Source: Hippophae tibetana
Taxonomy: Eukaryota > Streptophyta > Magnoliopsida > Rosales > Elaeagnaceae
DNA length: 64,000 bases
Direction: 5' to 3'
Assembly (NCBI GenBank): GCA_037013495.1
Contig: CM072807.1
Span: 14,325,001-14,389,000 of the forward strand
Shown: positions 54,799 through 64,000 of the stretch, one piece after another
Layout of the letters: each line of letters opens with the position of its first letter
Numbering within the stretch: position 1 is the stretch's first letter
Position numbers and translations under genes: made by a program
Notes under the pieces: generated by a model
The model's input: the letters and a program-made list of their open reading frames with translations, nothing else
Told to the model about the DNA's origin: nothing
Databases searched by the model: none

Positions 54799-57186
54799 TT
54801 ATTTTTTCAATAGCTTCTCCTTCATCCTCTTTACGGCAGCTCTAAGAGTTTCCTCATCTTTGCAGAATGTAAACCTGACTAAATTCTTTCCCTCTTCTGG
54901 GTTAGAGTAAAATCCACTGATTGGAATTGCTACAACCCCAACTTCCTTAATCAAATACTCACAAAACTCAACATCGTTGGCCAGCCCAAACGGGGTGTGA
55001 TCGACAACCACAAAGTAAGTTCCACTTGATGGGTATACCTTAAATCCCACAGCCGTCAATCCTTCCACTAAAATATCCTTCTTTGCCATGTAATCCCTCT
55101 TCATTTCATCATAGTAAGAGTCTGGAGCTCTAAGAGCTGTTGCAGTAGCCCACTGCATTGGAGTGGAGGTAGCAAATGTGAGGAAAGCATGTGCCTGTCG
55201 CACTCCCCATATTAGATGTGGAGGAGCTATTGCCCAGCCAATCTTCCACCCTGTCAAAGAGAATGTTTTACCTAAGGAATTCATCGTAACAGTCCGCTCA
55301 AACATTCCAGGAAGAGATGCCATAGAAATATGATCCATTTCAAAAGCCAACTTATCATAAACTTCATCAGTGAAAACCAACACATCATTCTCAATGCAAA
55401 GAGATGCAATTGTACTGAGCTCATCTGAAGAGAACATCTTCCCAGTTGGATTGTGTGGAGTATTTATAATTATTGCACGAGTATTCTTTGAGACGGCAGA
55501 CTTAAGCTCATCAATGGGAACAGAAAAATCTGGAGGGCGTAATGTGATGCCTTTTACTTTGGCACCAGCCATGGCTAAAGTGGCTTCATATGAATCATAG
55601 AAAGGAGCAAAGAGAATAACCCCATCACCAGGATTTATCAAGCCCAAAATAGTTGCAGCTATTGCTTCTGTGCACCCAGAGGTAACAACAACTTCTTTCT
55701 CAGGGTCCACGAGAAGTCCTGTGTCTTTCTTGAACCGTTCAGCAATGGCAGAATTTAAGTCTGGAACTCCATATCCACGGGCGTATTGATTCTTTCCATC
55801 CCTAATGGCCTGAATTGCTGCTTCCTTTACAAACTCAGGACCATCAAAGTTGGGAAATCCTTGGCCAAGATTTATTGCCCCATGTTTTATAGCAAGATTA
55901 CTCATTTGTGTGAATATATTTGATTGGATCTTCTCCAAGCGCTTAGCTACCTGAAAAGAACAAACCAGGAACCAGCCAAATCTAATTATGAGTCAGGCTA
56001 GTAATATCAATCTGGATAATGGACTTAAACACAATAGGAAGCATAAAGCTTAGATGTGCTTATGCTAGAAGTGGTTTCAAAGGAAGTGGTTTTGAATCAG
56101 AGTAATTTCAAGAGAAGCATTACGATGTTCGGAATGAAAATGGTAGAAGTAATTTTGAGTGACACTTTAGTAATTATGCTGGGAATGAAGAATGTATCCA
56201 AAACAACTTTTATTCAAAGAGAGACAAAAAGAAGTAAGGGTTACTTCTGTTAATAATGTTTCTCAACGATTTGAAAGCACTTCTCATCAATATTGTCAAA
56301 CACCACCATAAGTGCTTTGGCCCATTTTATAGCACAAGAAACAGCTCTAACCGGACCCTTAAATGAAGGCAGACAACAATTATATCAGTTCAATAAGGAT
56401 ATATGCCTCTGAAAAGCACACCACATTATAGACTGGAATTAGCATAGATATAGTGGCAACAGAATATCGTTGCCCTTGGCTATTGGTATCTAGTTCATAT
56501 ATTTACACTGCATATAATACAAAAGCCTTTTGACATACATTGACATAGTCAGCACATAAAAGGCTCATATCTACCTTGATTGCTGCAGAACTTTGTTCTC
56601 TTTAGTAAAAAGAGATGGTGAAATGTTTATTTGAGGAATCACTTTCATATTGGAATAACAGAGAGAGAATTTAGCCAAGAAAGGTTCATCTACGAAAACA
56701 AACAATACAGGTAGATCCTTAAAGCAAATCAATTTCAAATTAGTACTAAATAGTTTTCAAGAATAGAATTTTCTAAAGAAGTGAAGCCCTTTTTTCTTTC
56801 TAACCTAAACAAAAAATTAAATTTGAATATTAGCATCTACCTCCGCTTATAGATAGACAACAATACAGCTAAATCATGAAAAGAAGCAAACCCAATTAGA
56901 CTTATAAATGGAGAAAAAAACAGATCTCTAGAAATCAAGTAGAAATCAGATCTCTGCAAGGAAAAAGAAGAAGAAGTATTACCTGCAAAGGGCGATTGCT
57001 TGACTCGCTCTGAGTAGAGACGTCATTAATGCTAGTTGAAACAGTGGACATGGTGGCCACGATAGAAATAGGAGTTGGCCTTCTACTAAAGGAACCAAAG
57101 CTTCTAGGCAAGTTCTTCGAGGAATTTAACAGTGTCCAAGGCCTGAGTCGCAGTTCATGGCAAATCCGGGTGCACTGAATCTGCAT
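54799..57186 (-). CDS. PLP-dependent class I/II aminotransferase, kynurenine/glutamine transaminase-like, plastid-targeted
   Basis: Two exons on the minus strand: 57186-56983 (68 codons from the first ATG) and 55950-54799. They are joined in phase 0 across a 1032-bp intron with GT at 56982-56981 and AG at 55952-55951. The product is about 451 residues. Exon 1 is rich in Ser, Thr and Arg with few acids, like a chloroplast transit peptide; Met downstream (MSTVSTS) is a possible alternative start. Exon 2 is a fold-type I aminotransferase: LGQGFPNFDGPEF, YARGYGVPDLN, TSGCTEAIAATILGL, and NTPHNPTGK (Asn about 235). DEVYDKL (Asp about 263) follows, then SLGKTFSLTGWKIGW with the PLP-binding Lys at about 296, and a C-terminal NLVRFTFCKDE Arg. 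The family transfers amino groups from amino acids such as kynurenine, glutamine or methionine to 2-oxo acids. The closest plant relative I know is Arabidopsis At1g77670. Exact substrate cannot be read from sequence. The gene looks intact. Confidence 0.9.
55951..56982 (-). other. intron of the aminotransferase gene
   Basis: Donor CAG|GTAATA and acceptor TTTTCAG|GTAGCT are clear on the minus strand and keep the reading frame (RPLQ then VAKRLEK). Open frames on the plus strand within it (56056-56253) are shadows. Confidence 0.85.
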
Positions 57187-59119
57187 CACGCCTAAATCAC
57201 TAACTAAAGTTAAATATGGTAAGGTGGAGTTTCTTTCGTCGATTGACACTGGGGTTTGCAATTTGCAGCTTCTTTTGCGTTGATTTTCTTGTCCCAGCGG
57301 ATAAGGGCGAGTTTTAGATGTTGCTGCTCGTATGGGCTCGTGGATAAAATTATTTATTTAATTTTTAATAAGATAATATAATAATAAAATTGTATTAATT
57401 AAAATATCATTTTTAAGTTTAGGTTAATGTATTATCGATCCATAAAAATATGTTATTTTAAATAAATATGATTTATTTAATTTATTTATTTAATTATTAA
57501 AATATTAATTTAATAAATTATTTTATATTTAGATTAATTTTATAATGTATTATTATATTATGCCAAAAATTACCATCACTAATCACATCAATTATTGTTG
57601 TTTATTGAATTGGTTTCAAAAGTAAGAAATATAATTTTTGTGCTTCTAATTATTAATTAACTATTAACTAAAGAAAAGAGTTTTTTTATCTTTAATTGAT
57701 TAAAATAATTGAAATTCTTTTTATAATCTAATTAAATTATTACATCTTAGTTGATTTAGATGTTGGAAGTGTTAAAATTATTGTATTTATAATATTTATA
57801 ATTTTAAATTAAATTTTATCATAATTTTATTATCGAATTAAAAAATGTTTCACTCATATGTCAATTTTTTTTATCCATGTAGGTCATCAAAAATAAAATA
57901 AAAATAAAAAAATTTCTAAAATTTACTATTTATTACTTTCGTCACCAAATCTTAAGTATATAACCATTCAATGATAATTTTTATAATAAAAAACTCATCA
58001 CAAAGATCAAAACTCTCTCTCTACGTGCATCTTCCTCCTTAACTCCACCTTGTTAGTGATATTTCTAAGTAATTAAATGGTTCTACATTTATATATATAT
58101 ATATATATATATTAGTATAAAAAAATCTCTAATATTAGTTAAGAAATATAATAGTATAGTATTTATAAATAATATGATATTTATTTTCCTTTAAAATTAA
58201 TCTTTTAAGATTTAATTAGGTTAAAAAAAAACTAATAGATCTTCCAAAAAAAAATACACAAATCTTGCAAAAATAAATAAATAAATAAATCATATAAATA
58301 GAATTAAAATATAATAAAAATAAGTTAAAAATGTTAAGTATTAAGTCAAATGATCTACACACTTTGAGAGAAGATATTAGTGTAAAATTAATGTCTTACA
58401 TTAATTACAAAAAATATTAATATATTATTTATAAATAATATGAGATTTTTTTTTAAAGTTAGAATTTTAATATTGGATGAATTATTTTATTTATATAATA
58501 TATAAAAATTATTATATAAAAAGGACATTGAATCGTATAATAACAAATACTGTCATCATGAGCAAGAATTCAAAGGAAACGTGGAAAAGAATATAACCAA
58601 TGTTATTACTAGTTATAATTATGACTCTGGAACATGTGATTCTACACTAAATATGCAGAAAGGTACAATTACATTGGCTACGGGTCAATCTAATCATTCA
58701 TAGATTCTAACTTCTTGCTATCAATAGAAAGTATTTTCAATCTGTTTGAAAAATCATGCATATTTTTTCGTTTCTAAATATTTATTATTTATTTTTATTT
58801 AAATGAATAAAACTTAAATTAGTCCGACAAAACAATATTATTAGAAATATAATATTAAAAGAAACTAAAGTAGAAAAATAAAAATATTATAAATTTAATT
58901 AGATTCGATATAAATATTATATATATCTTTGGATATCATTGACCATTTTCATTATGTCCAAATAGATAAATTCCAAAATTATAATTAATTAGACAAGATT
59001 GAGCTAATCAATTACCTTTACAAATAAGGAAAATATTTACAAATTTTGGGATGTTTACAAATGAAGAAGGGGACTTTATTTATAGCTTAAAATACAACAC
59101 CTACCATGGTTTTTAATCC
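57187..59119. other. upstream region of the aminotransferase gene and AT-rich spacer
   Basis: The first 100-150 bp probably hold the 5' UTR and core promoter; no confident TATA box was fixed. Beyond 57350 the DNA is AT-rich with an AT run at about 58090-58112 and no gene. Confidence 0.45.
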
Positions 59120-60010
59120 ATGTGAGACTTTTTCAAATTGCTCACTAAGGAATCATATAACAAATCTACACATTTGCAACTTAGTGATTCTCAAATGATT
59201 TCTTCAATCTCTAGATCAATGACACTATTGCCAACTCAAATTTGTAGGATGTTAATAAAGTCCAAACAATGTTTGAACTTGATTGTCGTCACCACCTTAG
59301 TCATCATATCTGTGGGATTCTCTATAGTATCGATCTTCTAGTACTCCACATTCTTCAATAATCTCTCGCACGAAATGGTAATGAACGTCAATGTTCTTTA
59401 TACGTGCATGGTAGACTTGGTTCTTGGCTAAATGAATAACATTCTGATTGTCACAAAGCACCTTAATATGATTTTGACCAACTCTCAGGTTTTCAAGAAA
59501 ACCTCGTAACCAAATAGCTTCATTTACAGCCTATGTGACTACCATATACTCTACCTATGTGACTATCATATACTCTTCCTTTATAGTAGACAAAGCAACT
59601 ATGGACTGCAAGATAAACTTCCAACTGACTAATGCTCTAGCAAGAGTAAACACATAACCAATAGTTGACTAACACTTATCTAAATCTCTTACATAGTTAG
59701 GATATTATAGAATCCATTTCATAGCCAACCAATGTCCTTTACTAGGATTATGCATGTACCTTTTACAGTACCAACTGCATGTGAAATGTCAAGTCTTATA
59801 CACATCATTGCATACATTAAGCTACCAACCACATTAGCATATCGCATCTTTGCCATGTATTCTTGTTCTACATCATTCTTAGGAGACAATTGAGCACTAA
59901 GCTTGAAATGAGGAACAAGCGGAATACTTACATGTTTTTTCTTTCATTCATACCAAAATGCTAGAGCACCTTCTTCAAATATTGACTCTAGGTCAAACAG
60001 GAGATATAAT
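59120..60010 (-). pseudogene. Ty1/copia 3' pol remnant (end of RT and RNase H)
   Basis: On the minus strand, in several frames: AKMRYANVVGSLMYAMMC (about 59860-59800), then a KVLCDNQNVIHLAKNQVYHA stretch with HYHFVREIIEE (about 59460-59360). After a shift comes a KIDTIENPTDMMTKVV-like tail with FKHCLDF (about 59335-59250), which is the usual end of a copia polyprotein. Numerous stops and a small internal duplication (about 59520-59580, repeated CTATGTGACTA) confirm decay. The 3' LTR should lie below about 59240 but could not be delimited. Confidence 0.75.
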
Positions 60011-61400
60011 TTTAGTGGTGATTCAAGAAAAGATTGATAGTATTTCTACTTCTTCTCCTTTCTTTATCAATTTTTATGTCTTTCTTTATGAAAAATATGA
60101 GTTTTTTGAACAAAATTATTTCTAGTTAATTTATTAATCTAGGTGCCTTATGAACCCAAATTTCAACATGTGATGATCTAATATTTTACCATAATTATGA
60201 TTTTAATTTAATTATATTATTTAATCTAATTTTTATGCTATTAATTGTTTGGCCAACAATTGATCTATAGAAGTAATTAAATGGATTTGAGATCAATGAT
60301 CGTTTAATTGTTTGTCTTGATTAATTAACAATGATAGTTTCTAGGCAGAGATATATGATTCTTATGTATGTGATCCATAATTGATGAGCTTAATAAGTAG
60401 TATGAAATTTAATTGACATGAGAATGTGATTAGGTTAATTACTATATGATGTATAGTTTATTTGAGAAAGGAATACATGCTAGATTAGATTCAATTAATC
60501 ATGTAATTGATTGATAATTATATTGAAGGGATTTTAGTGATTCACATGTTTAAAAATTTGGAGAATTAAATATTCTTAGATATTTTCTCATATATCTTAT
60601 TACTTACCAAATCTAATTTATTTAATTATTGTTATTTATTTTTAGTTCTTTTAATTTTGCTTCCTTAAAATATAAACACAAAAAAATTGATTTTAATTTT
60701 TTTTAATTTTAAATAATAACATAATCGTCGTGAGAACAATATTTTCTTATCATTATATTACTTGTTGTGATATATATACTTGCATATTTATTGAACACAA
60801 TTCGTGTTTGATTTGTAATAGAAACCTTAACTATGAAGGTGGATGAATGAGAATTTTTCTGTGAGAGCCACAAAGGTTTCATTATCTAAGGCCTCCCATA
60901 TTTGGTAATATTGTTTTTGCTCTAGACTTATGCCTACCACACAAAATAGTTCGTTCGATATAGATCGAGCTATATTACCATTTGCAATAACATTTACAAT
61001 GAGTATGGATGTTAGGGCAATAATTAACCAACAGATAAGATTGTCTACAAACAATCATCATTTGATTTAGCTTTGTATGCTAAAGCGACGGTGAAATTTC
61101 TAAAGGATGAAGTTTTGCCATAACCTAGTGAATTATTGAATCCAATATACATGAGGGAACTTACCCTAAGTATGAAAGTCACTTAAATGGGAAAAAGAGT
61201 AGTCTCTTTTTCAAATATTTCCATGAAAAATAAGTTTATCAATTAAGAGAAGAGGTGAATTAGATAAAGAATTTTGTCCATGAATACACTGACGAACATA
61301 ATGAATATACAAGTAGGAAAAATTGCTTTCAAGGTGAATCCATACAACATATCCTAAAGATACAAAAGCTAACTCTCATTTTAGAATTGACCATAGTTAT
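60011..61400. other. gene-free stretch
   Basis: AT-rich, intron-like composition, no homology recognised. A minus-strand 75-codon frame at 60827-61054 has no family resemblance that I can see. Confidence 0.45.
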
Positions 61401-61615
61401 TGAAAGCACCTGAGAATCAGGGATACGAGTTTGTTTTTGTGAGGTTTATGTGGTTGTTGGTGATATTTGTGAATAATATATACAAATATAATTTTATCTT
61501 CTAGGTGTATCCTTTGAGAATATTTTCAAGCTGAAGAAACTATCAAGCTCCAACAATCATAATTTAGGTATATCTCTATTCTTATGCATGTTAGATTTCA
61601 TATTAGACATATAAG

Positions 61616-62658
61616 AACATTTAGAGATTAGGCTATTCGATTGATCGAGATATGTCTAGATCGATCGACAATCAATCTATCCATTTTAGAAATTCCTGAC
61701 TTAATTATTTAAATAACTGGATCGAACAAGAATTGATTAGATCGATCAAACAAGAATTGATTAGATCGATCAAACTATGTACTCAATCATTGTGATTGAT
61801 TGAAAGGCTAGGGCTTTTGTTTTAAAATCTATTTCTAACTTGAATTGAATTGGCTTTTTACTATATTATCCTTTTCTTTAAAACTCTTTTAAATTTTTTT
61901 ATGGATAACATGGTAATTTACTTTGACCTAGTATTTCAAAATATATTATATATATACAAACTTAAGCACACAAGAGCATTCTTCTCTTCATCTCAATCTC
62001 TTTCTTGTTTTGCAAAAACTATTCAATTAGCTTTTTCATTAAGTTAATTTATAAACATTTATGGTTATGTTTGATGAATGAACAAGCCTACAATACTTGC
62101 AATATTGTGCTTTAAACTGATTGTTCTAAGGTTACTAGATGATTTTGATTTATCTTATATATTTATTAAATCATCTAGTTATGGTTATTCATTATTAAAT
62201 CAACTCTATGACACACATTTGCACTTATGTTATTGTGCTAATATTTCAGGTACTGGTGGAATGGGTTCGATTGCTTATATGACTCAAGTTATTGTAGCAC
62301 TAGTTTAGATCTAAGCATCTTTCTTGTAGAGGCTATAATGAAAAAAATGACTTAAAATTAAATTATTTGGGAGCATTATCTTGGTGGTAGTATAAGACAT
62401 GGCCTTATAATTTGACCTTATTTTTCATAGTGGATAATTAGATAGTCTAATAGACCTGTGGTTTTCCTATTAGGTCATTAGTGTAGTATAAGTTATTTCC
62501 ACCTAAAAATCTTATGTCTCAATTTTTATATTTCTACATTATTATTTTTTACATAATTGTGTGCCTAGTCATCTATGAAATTTTTAATTTGTCATAATTT
62601 CATTGATTATCTATTCACCCTCTAGCTCATTCGGTCTGTATCTAAAAAAACTTTTATT
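61616..62658 (+). repeat. probable 5' LTR region of the right-edge copia element (start not fixed)
   Basis: It lies directly before a primer-binding site and a copia gag, so it must include the 5' LTR. Its start and target duplication could not be located. It contains a short tandem duplication of ATCGATCAAACAAGAATTG with flanking partial copies at 61721-61775. Confidence 0.4.
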
Positions 62659-62670
62659 TGGTATCAACTC
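62659..62670 (+). promoter_or_regulatory. copia primer-binding site
   Basis: TGGTATCAACTC matches the tRNA-iMet primer site for the first eight bases, as in many plant copia elements, and precedes the gag ATG by about 38 bp. Confidence 0.6.
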
Positions 62671-62707
62671 CATCACTAGATACACTTAGTATGCCTAGAA
62701 CCTTATT

Positions 62708-64000
62708 ATGGATCATTTGAGAGATGGTTCATCTACAACCTATACACCTTACTTTAATAGGTCTAATTACCCATATTGGAAGGCTTACATGAGAGTATTT
62801 CTAAGGTCTATAGATGAAAGTGCCTGGAACTCTATACTTTAGGTTAGGAATCACCAACGGTTATCAAAGATCATGTTTTTACTTTTAAACCTAGGAAAGA
62901 CTAAACCATTAAAGATAAAGATGGTAGCAACTGGTAATAAAAAGGGTATTAATACTATTTTTAGTGCAGTGTTTGCTGATGGGTTTCATCGTATTTATCT
63001 TGTTGATATTACATAGCATGTTTGGGATATTTTAGACGTTACCCATAAGGGTACCTCATAAGTTAAATGAATAAAATATTACATACTTAGTACTCAATTT
63101 GAGAATATTAGGATGAAAGCATATAAGAATTTTTCTAAATTATATGCTAAATTATGTGATATTACTAACACCTATGTCAAAGAGAAAATTGATTATTTCA
63201 GGATAGTTATAAAGATTCTTTATACGCTACCATATCTCTTCCATGTAAAGCTCAGTACCATTGATGAAAGCAAGGATGTGGACACTATCAAAATAGATGA
63301 ACTTTTTGGCTCAATTGAACCTTTGAGATAAGTTTATCCTCCCACAAAGAACAAAGGTTTTGCCTTCAAAACTACTATGATTAACAAAGGTGACAATGAA
63401 AAAGCATAATTAGCACTCTTTACTAGAAGATTGAACAAAATATTCAACAAAAAGGATTATAATTTGAGAAAACACGCTTTGAATGTATGGGTTTTGTCAC
63501 TTTATAGTTGACTGCGAAAATAAGAAGAACAACATTGGAAGAGCCTTCAACACTACACTTATTGACTCGGAAGTGATAACGCCAATTCAATTGAATCAAA
63601 AAATAGTGACAACAATTTTCTAGCATTTGCTGCAAAACCCGGTGGATACTCCAATAAGAGTGACATTGATTTAGACAATGAGGAAAGTGACTTTTAATTC
63701 TTACTTAAATATTTTAATGTCACTAGTATTAATGAAGTGTTTAGAGAGCTCGTAATATGCAAAAGAGATAAAGATAAGTTGCTTGTAGAAGTAACTAAAT
63801 TCAATAAAAAACTAAAAATCTTATGAAATAAATTTATCAATACTAGAAAAATATAATGTTGATCTATCTATACATTATAATATTTTTAATTCAAGTCTTA
63901 CAAGTTTAGAACAAGAGAAACAAAACCTAGTATAGAAACTTGAACAATCTAAGGAAGCTATAAAAAGACTATCAATTGGAGTTGAAAGGTTGAAAAAAGT
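62708..64000 (+). pseudogene. Ty1/copia gag (5' part of an element running off the window)
   Basis: From ATG 62708 the translation has the typical copia Gag opening (SNYPYWKAYMRVFLRS, 62755-62805). A second part is in the open frame 63113-63331 (KAYKNFSKLYAKLCDI, YLFHVKLSTIDES). It is followed near 63480 by a zinc-knuckle-like remnant (ECMGF) and an acidic tail (SDIDLDNEESDF near 63660-63695). Stops at about 62840, 63015 and 63060 and later shifts break it. It continues beyond 64000, and its pol is not seen. Confidence 0.7.

Noticed and set aside
1..64000. CRISPR arrays, bacterial operons, rRNA or intact tRNA genes
   Set aside because: Sequence is clearly plant nuclear; tandem repeats present lack unique spacers, and no cloverleaf-forming tRNA or rRNA core sequence was recognised.

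Overview
This is nuclear DNA of a flowering plant, very probably a eudicot. It is strongly AT-rich, has a spliced gene with GT-AG borders, and is full of LTR retrotransposons and DNA-transposon remains. It also holds an integrated plant pararetrovirus and a gene of the NSP2 type. I cannot name the species. Only two host genes look intact. One is an intronless GRAS-family regulator (NSP2-like, 21050-22579, + strand) that keeps a recognisable miR171-type target site. The other is a two-exon PLP-dependent aminotransferase with a likely plastid transit peptide (57186-54799, - strand).

Layout. 1-1080: Ty1/copia integrase remnant on the - strand. 1.1-10.6 kb: AT-rich, gene-free, with a diverged repeat field at 3.5-4.7 kb. 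About 10.66-13.24 kb: CACTA-like non-autonomous transposon with palindromic subterminal repeats and a GC-rich minisatellite. 13.4-13.7 kb: tiny TRIM-like element. 14.14-19.73 kb: decayed but structurally complete copia element with both LTRs. 21.05-22.58 kb: NSP2-like gene.

24.6-44.7 kb: a nearly genome-length caulimovirid (plant pararetrovirus) copy in the order movement protein, small ORFs, coat protein, protease/RT/RNase H, transactivator, promoter. Many stops, frameshifts and active-site changes disable it. It is cut inside the coat gene by a 13,541-bp Ty3/gypsy element of Athila type (26200-39740), which has long LTRs, a tRNA-Asp-type primer site and 5-bp CTAGT target duplications.

44.7-47.3 kb: tRNA-like SINE-like sequence, a CACTA transposase piece, and a truncated PHT1 phosphate-transporter pseudogene with a P1BS-like motif upstream. 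51.5-52.35 kb: LINE remnant. 52.98-54.18 kb: a TRIM with TGTG target duplications. 54.8-57.2 kb: aminotransferase gene. 59.1-60.0 kb: copia 3' pol remnant (-). 62.66-64 kb: start of another copia element (+) running off the window.

The most unusual object is the Athila-type element, which carries two gag genes. The first is free-standing and has lost all three cysteines of its zinc knuckle. The second keeps the knuckle and leads into pol. A two-hairpin RNA cassette follows gag1, and a matching cassette follows pol. The two Gags differ at roughly 30% of aligned residues, whereas the LTRs differ by only about 1% over their alignable 3' half. The double-gag layout therefore predates this insertion and was carried through transposition. 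I read it as a possible split of labour between a Gag-only protein and a Gag-Pol protein, which is testable on other copies of the family.
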